Below are positions 24,140 through 34,922 of a stretch of 64,000 bases of DNA, piece by piece. Positions within the stretch are counted from its first letter, which is position 1. Each line of letters begins with the position of its first letter. This DNA is from Elysia crispata (taxonomy: Eukaryota; Mollusca; Gastropoda; Plakobranchidae). The DNA lies in contig JAWDGP010006834.1 of NCBI GenBank assembly GCA_033675545.1, positions 1,372,001-1,436,000 of the forward strand, in the 5' to 3' direction. Made by a program: the position numbers and the translations under genes. The notes under the pieces were generated by a model. The model was not told the origin of the DNA. It worked only from the letters and a program-made list of their open reading frames with translations, and made no database searches.

Positions 24140-26613
24140 CATATGCTTAAATTATATATATGTCTTTACTTGATCCAAGCCATATCAAATCTCTAAGTTA
24201 TTTTTGTTTTCTCAACTATTAAGGAGAAAGCATTAATATTTTTGGAAATTAAAGATTGACAAACATTGATATGCAAGAAAACATGTTTTTCCCTTGTAAT
24301 GTAACAAACATATCTTTCTGTAAATTGCTCCAAACTTGAAATGTTGCCATTTTATATCCCTAGATTGCCATGGCAAGGGATATAAACATTATAATATGAG
24401 ACGGTCAGTTGGGAGAGATATGTCTTTCTCATACATGATAATGGAGAAAGCGATAATAAAACACTGCTAAAAAAAAATTGAGAGGTTTATGCAAAAAAGT
24501 AAAGATTGTCCTGGAAGTGGAATGAATTTTACTGGCCAAATATCTTTATATCAGGTGCTGGCACAAATACCCTCTCCCTTTACTTTTTCCTCTGTCACTA
24601 GGGTATCCATGGGTCCCGAGAAATTCCAGAGAGTGGAGTGAGTCTTGCAACCAGAGCTCTGGCAAGAGGTACTCTTTACTCTGTTGCAGGGTTTAGCTTG
24701 TTCTGCTTCACTGTTTGGAAGCTCATGGGAGTCAGCAATGTGAGTTTGTTGACAGCTTGTCTTATATTTCTGCATTTAACCTATGTGCTCATACATCTTT
24801 CTTTTCAGAGAGTTTACACAGGTATAGTTCATAAAAAGTCAGTTTCAAAAGTTAGTGTATCAGGTCCAAAAAACATTTGTCTAATCTTAAAAGTACTTGA
24901 GTTAATGCTGTAGAAATTCAAATTGAGTATGAGATATAAGAATTTTGTACTAGTTTTACTCCAATTTATTTAAATGCTATTTAGTGTATAATTATATTTG
25001 TGAGAATTTTCTTTTAAAAAGGGCACTTGTTGTTCCACGTTTTATGTTAATAAATTAATGCACTTTTGATAATATTGGAGAGCCTAACATTCAGGATATA
25101 TATATGTTTGATCGTTATTCTAGCATTTTGTGACAATGCTCGACAGAGGAGCTTAATAATTGATTACCTGGTTTAAATTTTGGTTTGCCATGACTTCAGA
25201 GTTTCGAGCCTGTGCCATCTTCAGATGGTATAAAAGTCAGCTACAGTAATCTACCAAACGTAAAACAAACGATCACGAATCACAACAAATACTTGCTACA
25301 AGGACACAACAACAAGAAAGAAACACCTAACAATGTAAAACTCTGCAACTGCCGAGAAAAAACAAGCTGCCCATTGAGTGGAAAATGTTCAGCAAAATAT
25401 GTTACATACAAAGCTACAGTGAAATCCAGAAAGCTATATAGGACTCACTGACAACGAATTTAAAACCAGATACAATCAACATAAATCATCATTCAAACTA
25501 GTGCATAGGAAGAAACATACGAAGCTCAGTGAGCACATTTGGGAACTTAAAGACAAGAATATCGAACGCACCATCAAATGGGAAATCATTAAAGAAGTCA
25601 AACCATATACACCAGAAAAAAGTGTGTGCAAACTTTGTTTGGAAGAACAATATCAAATTTTAACCAAAGTTCCCTCCCTGAACAAAGGAAAGGGGATTTT
25701 CTCTCACTGCATGCACCGAAAACATTTCCTGCTGTCAAACGTAAACACAAACCACCGGCCATTACTCACAGCCATCTGAAGAGAGCTGCACAGGCTCGAA
25801 ACTCTGGAGTCATGGCAAACCAAAATTTAAACTAGGTAATCAATTTTGTTATTATCATTATATATATATATTTATTATAGTCATAAATAATATTTCATTT
25901 TCAAATGCTGTCTATATTGTAAATTTGTTACCCACATCTTGTCATTTTAGCTTTTTGTTTCCTGGTTCGTTTTTTTTTTAATGAAACAAAATCAAAGTGA
26001 AAAAACGCTTATAGACATGAGAAATAAAGATTGTACTTTCAGTTTTTTGTAAGGTCACAGAGGTGTAATGTAAGTGAATCATAATTATAGTTGGAATCTG
26101 ATCAATATACATGTACTTTTTTAAAGAGACCATGAGATCTGAAAGCATTTTAAAATTCTGAATTCAAAAAAAAAATTTAGGGGATAAGGAGGATATCATG
26201 TGCATCAAATTCCAACAATAATTATGTCATTACACCTAGGCTTTTCTATTTGTTCAAAAAATTAAGTTATGTGGCATTTGTGTTTTTTACCAAAAAAACT
26301 TGATTTAACTATGTAAGTTATATGGAAGAAAACTGAATTAAGTAAATCATTAATTTTTGTTTCTTTTAATATGTGAAAGGCATTCTTAACGAATTTAATA
26401 CAAATATTTTTCCTTTCATTTATATTCTTTTAATAGTTGGCAGAATTTCGATACAAAGTAGGAACCTGGATGCCAAAAATACCTAAAAAGGAGAATCCTG
26501 GACGCGGAGATTTCAAAACTCTCAGAGATCTTTTGAACTTCATAATAGAGGAGGATGAGAGAGAAAAGACTGAAAAAAAAGCGTCGAAATTAAGCAGCAA
26601 TGGTGTCTCTTGA
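23123..26613 (+). CDS. TMEM242: TMEM242 homologue, four coding exons (span includes introns)
   Basis: This is a small two-pass membrane protein; vertebrate TMEM242 is a mitochondrial inner-membrane protein linked to assembly of the ATP synthase c-ring and complex I. Exons 23123-23189, 23976-24076, 24602-24739 and 26437-26613 join in phase to 160 codons plus TGA, slightly longer than human (about 141). Segment 1 is AGLFLTSLTGASILGGFGMT followed by LAMAKKQDP. The middle has the family pattern ESGVSLATRALARGTLYS, then segment 2 (VAGFSLFCFTVWKLMGV). The tail keeps MPKIPKKE, like human FPTIPKN, and then becomes charged. It is transcribed away from the ZDHHC gene and towards RPGR. Intron 3 carries a Penelope-like fragment. 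The match to human is from memory but covers every exon. Confidence 0.9.
23976..24076 (+). CDS. TMEM242: TMEM242 exon 2
   Basis: The acceptor TTTTTCAG precedes the first membrane segment. The exon ends QDPKNFAK at the donor AAG|GTTAGT in phase 0. Confidence 0.9.
24104..24140. repeat. (AT)n microsatellite
   Basis: About 18 AT units with one interruption, just inside TMEM242 intron 2. Confidence 0.9.
24602..24739 (+). CDS. TMEM242: TMEM242 exon 3
   Basis: The acceptor is CACTAG. The exon encodes GIHGSREIPESGVSLATRAL, a Gly-Thr-Leu-Tyr turn, the second membrane segment and ends GVSN at AAT|GTGAGT, phase 0. Confidence 0.92.
24746..25017 (+). repeat. 272-bp direct duplication, left copy (TMEM242 intron 3)
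   Basis: This block, from TTGTTGACAGCTTGTC to GAGAATTTTCTTTTA, recurs nearly identically at 30331-30602 with only a few substitutions and small indels. The copy begins six bases after the exon 3 donor. Confidence 0.9.
25212..25779 (+). pseudogene. Penelope-like GIY-YIG endonuclease, frameshifted
   Basis: The first frame runs 25212-25451 and stops just after the YKATV region. The second frame opens with the YIGLT motif near 25433 and runs to 25779. Conserved residues seen are the YIG tyrosine and glycine, the Arg of TRYNQH and the CKLC pair. A net one-base change between the frames breaks the protein. Confidence 0.8.
25771..25816 (+). ncRNA. Hammerhead ribozyme, Penelope type
   Basis: All core parts are in order. 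Stem I is GCCAT (25771-25775) with ATGGC (25812-25816). The core CTGAAGA fits CUGANGA. Stem II is GAGC/GCTC around a 7-base loop, followed by GAAA. Stem III is a very short CTC/GAG with a 2-base loop, and the cleavage triplet is GTC ending at 25811. A three-pair stem III is the known form in Penelope-like elements. Every helix pairs without mismatch, so self-cleavage is plausible but untested. Confidence 0.85.
26437..26613 (+). CDS. TMEM242: TMEM242 exon 4
   Basis: The acceptor is TTTTAATAG. The exon encodes LAEFRYKVGTWMPKIPKKEN, then RGDFKTLRDLLNFIIEEDE and a Lys/Ser tail, ending TGA at 26611-26613. The longer charged tail accounts for the extra length over human. Confidence 0.9.
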   Translation: MAEFRYKVGTWMPKIPKKENPGRGDFKTLRDLLNFIIEEDEREKTEKKASKLSSNGVS

Positions 26614-26634
26614 TATTGTACATTGCAATGTAAA

Positions 26635-26640
26635 AATAAA
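26635..26640 (+). terminator. Polyadenylation signal of TMEM242
   Basis: AATAAA lies 22 bases after the stop codon, so the 3' untranslated region would be very short. Other distal signals are possible. Confidence 0.6.
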
Positions 26641-26823
26641 AATGAAATATATTTTAAATATCTAATCACTGTTGAAATTTGCCTTTGTCGTCTGACTTCT
26701 TCTGACTAAAGTACCTGCATACTACTACTGAACTGCTATTGAATTTTAATGTCTCAGAGAAAGTGGATGTATTTTTTGCCATTTAAGCATAATCAAAGGC
26801 TTTTCATATATGTTGCCTTTAGA

Positions 26824-27799
26824 GTGCAGTTGGCGCAGTTATTTTGTTTGTCTTCATGGGTACAATATTGTATTCAAATGAAGGTACAAAGTAAGTTTAA
26901 TCAAGTAAAAAATAAGAACTCATAATTTGAACTGTCAAATTTCACACGTATGATGAGAATATTCAAACATCAGTTGGATTATGACTTTTTAAAAAGTCAT
27001 TAAATATATTTTAGATAAATTTGAGCGTTTAAGAGCCTTACAGCATTTCCAACTGATTAAGGACAGAAAATAGTAGCGCTAATTGAATGGAAGCTGACTA
27101 ATGGAAATGGGCAAAGGTAAACACCAGTCTGGATTTTAAAGTAGGTTTAAGTTATCCATCTGGTGTCCATTATAGAAAGAAGCCAATTGAAAAGGAACAT
27201 AAAAAAGTAAGGGCTTTTGTCAAGAGCACTGTGTTATGAAGATTACATGCAGGAAAGAAAATGGCTTTGAAACTGACTGGCCCAATCATAGAAGCAGAGG
27301 AGTAAGAAAATTGGTGAAGATTGATGTCAAGTCATGTCATGACCCATGTTAACCAGGCTAAGGGCTACATAGATATATAGAGAGCCATACATAGATACAG
27401 GAATCCATAGATCTCACCAATTCAGCTTTGAGATCCGAGTCCAAAGCAGCCAATTATGTTTTTTTTTTAACAATTTATATTAAATTCATGAATTGAGAAA
27501 CTTTTGGGGCTCATTTGACTGACATTTAAGAAGAAGTCTTTGGTTTTTGTTGTTTTTTTTATTAAAAAAAACTTTCTTTTAATGTGTAATATTTTTTTGT
27601 ATCACGGTGTATTATCTTGAAGTGGATAAGATACCTTATTCCTCATCCATATAAATGTGAATTTATTTTTATCTGTATCTTCCTTTTCCTTAAATTTTAT
27701 TGAAGTGGCTCCTATGAATCTCTAAATTTACAGAGTAAGCCCATAGACTTGGACAAGAAATTGCGAAGCCAGATCACCAGGTTGATACGACTTTTGTGA
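26824..27799 (+). other. Possible unassigned three-exon 3' end
   Basis: Three segments have good splice signals and matching phase: 26824-26891 (TTTAG acceptor, AAA|GTAAGT donor), 27176-27206 (TATAG, AAA|GTAAGG) and 27734-27799 (TTACAG, stop TGA). Together they read a hydrophobic stretch SAVGAVILFVFMGTILYSNE, then a very basic tail KKKPIEKEHKK and KPIDLDKKLRSQITRLIRLL. It could be an alternative end of TMEM242 (whose exon 3 ends in the right phase), a separate small membrane protein, or chance. I recognise no family. Confidence 0.3.
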
Positions 27800-30062
27800 T
27801 AAGAAAGTCCATAGTTACTATGCTTCAGCTTTGTAAAATATAAGCAGCTTGATTAGGCACGTAATTGCCTTTTTGCTCATAATGCTAGATTGAAAAGACA
27901 AATGTCTTTGATTTTAGCTATCCTGCGTATTATAACATTTAGATTCAGTGTTGATTATGTTGCACTGTGTGCAGCATGATTGTAGAAATTTTTACATCGG
28001 ACAAAAGTGGATGAGCAAACTTTGAGTAAAGTAAAAACAATTTAGGACAATTCAATGATGAAATTATTTTTTACCCTGTGACGGATCTTTGTGACTGGTG
28101 GATAGTTAATTATTGTGAAGTATAAAAATAAAATAAATTGACATTAATTTTGCCAACGTGTTGCTGCAAAGTGCATGAGATGCTGTGAAATTTTTTTTTT
28201 CAGCTAATTTATCATTCATTCAGGATACATTTAATTTTTTTTTTGTTTATGCTTACTTTGAGACAATTATAAGTACTGGTTGTTCTAGAAAAATTCAGTG
28301 TTCAACCAATTTTCTCATTTTAGCTCAGAAAACAGTCCTGTTTTGTTGAATTTTCAGAATAATTCAACTGTTAACTTGATGTTTTATACTTAAGTTGATA
28401 CCTTTGTCAAAAGTCTTTCTTTTTTGTTCATGGCTCTTTAAAAATTGTTCAAACTTCAAAACTGACACTCTTGAAAATTCAAAAACATGTATATAAAAGT
28501 ATTTTATTTTGAGAGTAAGTACATAAAGCAAGCTATGTTACATTTTAATAAATTTTAGCTAGTTATGCATTAAACAAATCATTGTCAGATAAAATCTACC
28601 AATCCATTTTCTCAAACTTAATGCCAAAGTCATTAAGTGTATACACATTTACAAATCATGTTATAAAAAGCGTGCAATAGGAGCATATTTATGCACTAAC
28701 TTTGCATGAGTATTACTTGAAAAAAAAATTTAGCTGAGAAAAATATTTGTCTCATTTTATATAATAAGTAAATTTGTTGAGTATAAAATGAGCATTGCTC
28801 ATTTGTTTTGATATACATGTAGTTGCTGGTGCACTATGGTCCACTAAGTTATATATTTTAGGTAAGAAAAAAATTGCAAATTCTAACCGATATGCATGAC
28901 AATTAAAAAATATTCATAATGTGAAGCTATCAATACATAGCTCACCGTTTACAACTGAAAAATAAAAATGTGGAAAAACTGAAATTAAAATTGAATATAT
29001 CCATTAAGTGCATGCGTACTTTGGACAGTTGATAATTTAACGCATTTAAACTTCAGGGTTGTTGTTTTTTTCAACCTCTGATTCCACCTCTTTCAAATGC
29101 CTAGTTACACAGGTAAACATTAACATTCAAATACACAAAGAATTATACAAACATAAAAAAGAGTCCATAGATATTATAAATTTTAAAAATTATACATTAC
29201 CTAGGAAAAATCTCAAAAGGATCACAAAGAAAGACTAAAGAAGGTTCTTAAAGAATAGTAAAAGATTTCCTTGAATAAGACCTATAAAATTTCATTGTCA
29301 ACGTTAAAAGTTACAGAATAATAATTTTGTTGCATTGGACTTATTGTGAGGTGATCATTCTCACCAAAGGAGTGAGGGAAGAATTAAATGTTTTCCTGTC
29401 TTTGTTCCTTTTTTTTATTTTTCCCTCTGAAACTGAAAGTGCTAGTGATGAATCAATAGGTACATATTTTAAAGAATGAATACTTAGATTGTCACTGCTT
29501 GTGGTACAAATAATTATAGCTTTGATTGTTTCTGCATAGATTTCAGTGGCGTGGAAGTTTGCATTTGAAACCAGTCCAATAGTGCAACATGACATTTTAT
29601 AGCTTATAATTTCTAAAGTCATAGTTTGAGGCTCATTTTCACGGCTAGTGAAGAGATTTAACTATGTGCAAAAAAAAAAAAATTTCATGTTTATTTTCTA
29701 TTTTTCTATAATTTCATCCTCATTCATTCGTTAAAAGTAAAAGTTTAATTTTTGGCCTAAAGTATAGCTCAACATTTATTGTCACTACTAAAAACAAAAT
29801 AGTGCAGGTGCCTATAGTTTGCTGGAAATATAATTACACAAGTATAAGTACAATATATCAGACAAAGTGATTCATTTTACACCGAACATAAATAATGATA
29901 AAGCCTCTTTCACAATTTTATGGAACTTAAATAAAAAAAATATGTGGTTCAGCAAGCTGCGCAGGGGACGCAAGATCTATGCATCTCACTCGAAGCAAAG
30001 GTTTTCTAAAATCGCTTATCTCCCATTCATCACAATAAATTCTTCTTTATTCTCTTTTGCAG
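27800..30062. other. Intergenic DNA, nothing recognised
   Basis: The frame at 29341-29622 (-) has no family likeness. There are many short A and T runs. Confidence 0.4.
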
Positions 30063-30139
30063 GAATAACAACAACCCTTGCTATAACGATACTTTATGAA
30101 AAGATCAAGAGAAGTCGTTATTACCAAGTTACATTGTAA
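30063..30139 (+). other. Possible terminal exon, unassigned
   Basis: A strong acceptor (CTCTTTTGCAG) is followed by a phase-1 frame reading GITTTLAITILYEKIKR and a short basic-polar end, with stop TAA. It has one hydrophobic patch. TMEM242 exon 1 ends in the compatible phase, but no partner exon is proven. Confidence 0.2.
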
Positions 30140-30330
30140 TAGACTTTAAATGGTTAATGATATGATGAATCACAATTTTTTGTCACAAAATAAAATTTAG
30201 ATTTTAATAAATTGCTCTTCTTCAATAGAATTCAGCATTCATCAAACCCAGGGTATAGAAAATTAAATCCAAATCCACTTAATTTCAAAGAGTACTGGTT
30301 AAGCAATTGAAAGATCAAGTTTTGATGAAC

Positions 30331-30602
30331 TTGTTGACAGCTTGTCTTATATTTCTGCATTTAACCTATGTGCTCATACATCTTTCTTTCAGAGAGTTTG
30401 CACAGGTATAGTTCATAAAAAGTCAGTTTCAAAAGTTAGTGTATCAGGTCCAAAAAACATTTGTCTAATCTTAAAAGTACTTGAGTTAATGCTGTAGAAA
30501 TTCAAATTGAGTATGAGATATAAGAATTTTGTACTAGTTTTACTCCAATTTATTTAAATGCTATTTAGTGTATAATTATATTTTTGAGAATTTCTTTTAA
30601 AG
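30331..30602 (+). repeat. 272-bp direct duplication, right copy
   Basis: Same orientation as 24746-25017, 5.6 kb away and in intergenic DNA. No inverted ends or coding capacity were noticed, so it may be a short segmental copy or an unclassified short element. Confidence 0.9.
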
Positions 30603-31394
30603 ATGTCCATTGTGTCAATAAAAAAGAGAGAGAGAGGAAAATTAAGGACATGTCTGATCCGCACTAATGAAAGTATATGTCTTGTGGCTTTTACAAATAC
30701 TGGTTTTGATTGAATATAACACATGGCACTCAAGTTTGTTTGATTATGAAATTTCACTTAGTTTTACTGTTATCCAACAACCAATTTGATTGATATCTGT
30801 CAACTATCTTAATATAATGCTGTGTGATACCAGAGCTCTGGTGATACTAATACTGACCTAGATTACGCTTAACAGAAGGGAAATGTGTGGAGAAAAGGCA
30901 CGAAAGCCTGCATCGCTTGTTCCTTTGTATAGTAGCAATGCAGGCAAGACAAAATGCTCGAAATTTTTTTCCTAGAATTAAAAATTTTGGTGCTTTCTTT
31001 CCTTTGTACCCTCAGATCTAGTTGTCTTTATTACAGGAAAGAAGTGGTATTTATACTCATTATAGCAGAAATAGATTGAATGACTTAAATAAAGGAAAAA
31101 ACGGTTATTTTCAGATTTGTTGGTAAAGCAATGGTTGTTGTTATTCGAGGTGATGTTAAATATGGGATCCACTGTATATATCCTTTTATTGCCTCATTAC
31201 ATTGGGTGTCACATTGTGCATTGATGAACAAACATAAATGAAAGGCATTAACTGAATAAGGCTTACATAGAGATGTCACTTCCTTTCGCCATGAGCAACA
31301 ATTGTTAAAAGCTCAAAAACAAGCTTTTTTCTCTCTTTGCCAACAGCTTCAATTATACTAATGATGTAAAAATTAAAATATTATTAAATAATAT
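30603..31394. other. Intergenic DNA, nothing recognised
   Basis: Open frames on the minus strand at 30554-31279 are unsupported. Confidence 0.4.
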
Positions 31395-31395
31395 A

Positions 31396-31479
<84 letters not shown>

Positions 31480-31503
31480 AATAATAATAATAATAATAAT
31501 AAA
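31395..31503. repeat. (TAA)n(ATG)n(TAA)n microsatellite
   Basis: TAA units to about 31432, ATG/GAT units to about 31479, then AAT units. It has the same block design as 2476-2732, but shorter. Confidence 0.95.
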
Positions 31504-34060
31504 CAGAACTATAAGAAAAAAAAAGAGTACACTGGGGAAAAAAGCAATAGTCTTACGTGAGTTACCTTTTTGTCAACTCAAATATTTGTTCAGTGTTTCA
31601 GCTTTTAGAGAGTATTCATTGCTGTGTGACAAATGTGTCCTTTAAGGGGAGTTTAAAGAGTATACATTTCTGGAAATGTTTGTAAGACTTTTGCTTTTTT
31701 CTACATGCTCTTCAAAATAATATAAAAGTAATGAGTTTGAAATTTTTTATTAATCAATGAATCTAAAATAGAAAAGGCAGTGAAGAATATCACAGATACC
31801 TAGTATAATTTTTAAAAAAAAACAAAAACATAAAAACATCTTAGATCAAATATAAACAAACATTACACACAACACCAAACATTTGGGTAGGATTACTGGC
31901 TCAGTAGGAACTAGGATTGATCACAAATGGAGTTTAAGAGCGAACAAAGCTCCAAATAATATAATGTGCTATGACTCAAGACGTTTTTGTAATATCTTAA
32001 TTCCTAAGTGGACGGATTAATTTACATATGTATTCGTAAAAGTCTATGGGTGAATCTATGATGCAATGAATATCACAGTGCTGACATAATCATAATAATG
32101 ACTCATTCTTGTCTTTTTGAAGACTTACTGTATTAACTACTTTGATTTCTCTTTTCAATCATGGGATATGTTTTGAACATTGTTTAAACAGCAAAGTGAC
32201 AGATAGCCTAACAGACTTCAGGATACAGTCAACACACTGCTGCAAAACAGTTTAAGTCAGAATAATGTCATTATTTCAGCACTGAGATGGCATGTTTTAG
32301 CAATTATGAATTTAAAGCATATTTAAAATGCTCAATAATCATCTTCGAACATATTTAAGTACACTTGATTTTTTGTTCATTTCATTGATATCATATTTAC
32401 ATAGTTACCACAGTTTGAACATGGATGAAACATCAGTAAACATAAAACAAACAAGTAACAATAAATGTAAGCTTTCTGAATGAGATAAAACCCTCACTGG
32501 ACTTTTTTTTTCTTTAAATACACCATGAAAATGGATGTCATTGACATTCCTAAATTATCAACTAGCAATGACATTATGAACATTGTCAAAAATCAAGTTA
32601 AAAAGAGAGGAGATACACCTATTATGTTAGGTTCTACTGGCAAATTAAATGCGAGTGAGTTATTGTTATTTTATTTTCCTTTCAATTGAGGCAAAGTGCT
32701 ACTGGAGTAAGAGCATTGGGTTTGTTATTAGGCTTTATAATTCAGAAGTTAAAATTGTCTTAAAACAAATTTTCTTTGTCACTATTTTATATTAGATACA
32801 CAAGTACCTGGTGACTACTCTTGGGAGAGGGGAACTGGCTAAAAGATTGCATTGTTTTTTTTTGTTTGGTTTTTATTTTTAAGGATATCAAGCCATCATA
32901 ACAGACTGACTATCATGATCCTTTCAGTATTTTTCACTATTTTTTTCCCTGCAAAATTTGCATTTTAATGGAAATTGGAATAAGGTCAGATGCAATTTAT
33001 TGTAAAAATGTTTTATGCAAATAATCTATTTCTTGCACTTTAACTGAACCGACTAGAATATTAAATAATTTAGCCTTTTTTCACTTTTCCTCTTGTATAT
33101 TCTTTAACAAAAAAATATTGACAATGACATGAGGACAGATTTCACTTCAATATGATTTGTATGAGCTAATACAGTACCATAATAGCAGAAGAGTCAAACA
33201 GTAATCTAATTTTAAATTACTTTTGAAATTTCAGGGTATTTTAATCATGAAAAAATCCTTTTAATTTATCTTAAGACAAAGGCAGCAAGATGTAAAAATA
33301 CAGAGTCCAAAGTATTATGTAATTAATAAAATATACCTCACTCTACCACTGAAAATGATGTAAGTGCCAAAAACATCTAATCTAAGTCTATTACAGAGTG
33401 ATAATAAGTAAAGAAAAATATAAAAAAAGTATAAATATCCAGCTAATTGAAAAGTCAGTAACTATATGAAAATATCAACCAATGTAGACATTATATACAA
33501 TATCCATGCATAAAAAAAATACAATTTTTGGTTTTCCCAATCATTCTTCAAATAATTTAATCAAACAATGTTACTTTTTACAACCACATTTGCTGGAGCA
33601 TTACAAGAATGATAAGCACCAAATTCATTGTATTTATATCTTGCAGTCTGAAAACAAGAAACAGAGACATTGTTCCTTAGCTACAAACAAAGAGAGAGAG
33701 AATTTATGCCTTCTGGAAAATTCAAATTACTTTTGTTTATGACCCAAGAAGGTACATCCTGATACTTAAATAGCAGCTTACATCATTATATATATTATAT
33801 ACACACATTTTTTTTTTGCTCTAAGTTCTTGTCTTCCGTGTACTGAGCAAGACAAAATACTATTCTTAATTAGAGTACTTGTAATAATGAACATCAAAAC
33901 CATTGATAAGAACAAAAAAAATGGTGTATCTATGCTTCAAAATCATATGACCCTACCTTTGATTTCACAGCTACTACAATATAGCCTACATTTTTCAAAA
34001 CAAAGTAACCACTCTTTTAAATGGTTTTCAATCCAACTGAATCATAACTCAAAGACAGTC
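31504..34060. other. Intergenic DNA, nothing recognised
   Basis: No supported gene. It may include the distal part of the RPGR 3' untranslated region; no poly(A) signal could be assigned with confidence. Confidence 0.4.
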
Positions 34061-34535
34061 CAGTCCATATATAACAGCTAGAGCTATAATGGCATCCCCC
34101 CCCCCCCACCCCCCTGTAAAACAGCACTTTTCCCTCGCCCCTTTTTTCCCCTAGTAAACGATAATAACAGTTAACTGATATGACCGCACCCACAATCTTT
34201 CTTTCTGTTATAACAGCACTGTAGGTAGGCGGAGCTGTTAACTATACGAAATTGTTAGTCCTATACTGATATACTCAGAAGCCAACCAAAATGCCTAAAG
34301 TCAGTCAGCTGTGTGCTATCATCACTGACAGTATTCTCTTCCTCCATCCCTCTCTCTTTCCCTGTGATTATACTTTCTGCACTACCTGAGCTCCTGTCTC
34401 TGTACCAGTACATGGTTTCAATTTGATATTTTGACACTGGTACGGCTGGGCCTATAAAATGCTTTTGATGATCTCTGCTATAACAGCACCACAAAAAAAA
34501 AGTTCTGCTTGTGCTGTTATATCAGAGGTTTACTG
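34061..34535. mobile_element. pogo-like MITE, copy C (different subfamily)
   Basis: The right end, read inverted, begins CAGTAAACCTCTGATATAAC and is bordered by TA. The left end at 34061 begins CAGTCCATATATAACAGC; the shared part is CAGT plus ATATAACAGC. The interior has the repeated phrase TATAACAGCAC. A 77-codon minus frame inside is not a recognisable transposase. Confidence 0.5.
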
Positions 34536-34898
34536 TATAAGCTTAAAACCCCCATGTGACACTTCATTATGAAGTGTATAGTTTTCTAAAACATCTATTT
34601 CTTGAAAACTAATTGTTTTTTGGGATGAACATTGTATCACCATGACAAATAACTGGGACTGGAACAGTATATGGCTAAATTTCACTTTTGATCACAACTT
34701 CAGTACTTGTGAAAGCTTTTCAATTCAAAATCTTTCCTCTTAATATTTAAATTGGCACAACTGGATGAAGACAGGGTACATAACTTGCATATATATATCC
34801 GTCAGTCAAAGCCATGGCTATTAAACAATGAAAATGGGATTTAGAAACAAATTGGAATGTGTTGACGAAGAAGCAATACTGGTTGAAGTAGAGCGTGT

Positions 34899-34922
34899 TC
34901 ACAAGATGTTGCAGGTTCGGGA
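34899..34922 (-). CDS. RPGR: RPGR exon 19, CaaX terminal exon
   Basis: The acceptor TTATTTCAG follows a C/T-rich tract. In phase 0 after exon 18 it reads SRTCNIL and stop TGA. CNIL fits a C-a-a-X prenylation box; Leu as the last residue favours geranylgeranylation. Human RPGR ends CTIL, which supports this tiny exon despite its length. Confidence 0.82.
   Translation of the reverse strand, partial: SRTCNIL

Larger units (their letters stand above)
25158..25845 (+). mobile_element. Penelope-like element fragment with GIY-YIG endonuclease end and inverted flanks
   Basis: The centre encodes the C-terminal end of a Penelope-like polyprotein. It has NVKQTITNHNKYLL, a Cys cluster CNCREKTSCPLSGKC, YKATV, then after a one-base shift near 25432 YIGLTDNEFKTRYNQHK and IWELKDKN, ending with CKLC. 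This is the GIY-YIG nuclease typical of these retroelements. The ends are inverted copies of about 73 bp (25158-25230 and 25770-25845), the right one holding a hammerhead ribozyme. The reverse transcriptase is missing, so it cannot move by itself. It sits in TMEM242 intron 3. Confidence 0.85.

Noticed and set aside
34261..34494. 77-codon minus frame inside MITE C as a transposase piece
   Set aside because: No DDE or DNA-binding motif visible; too short to support.
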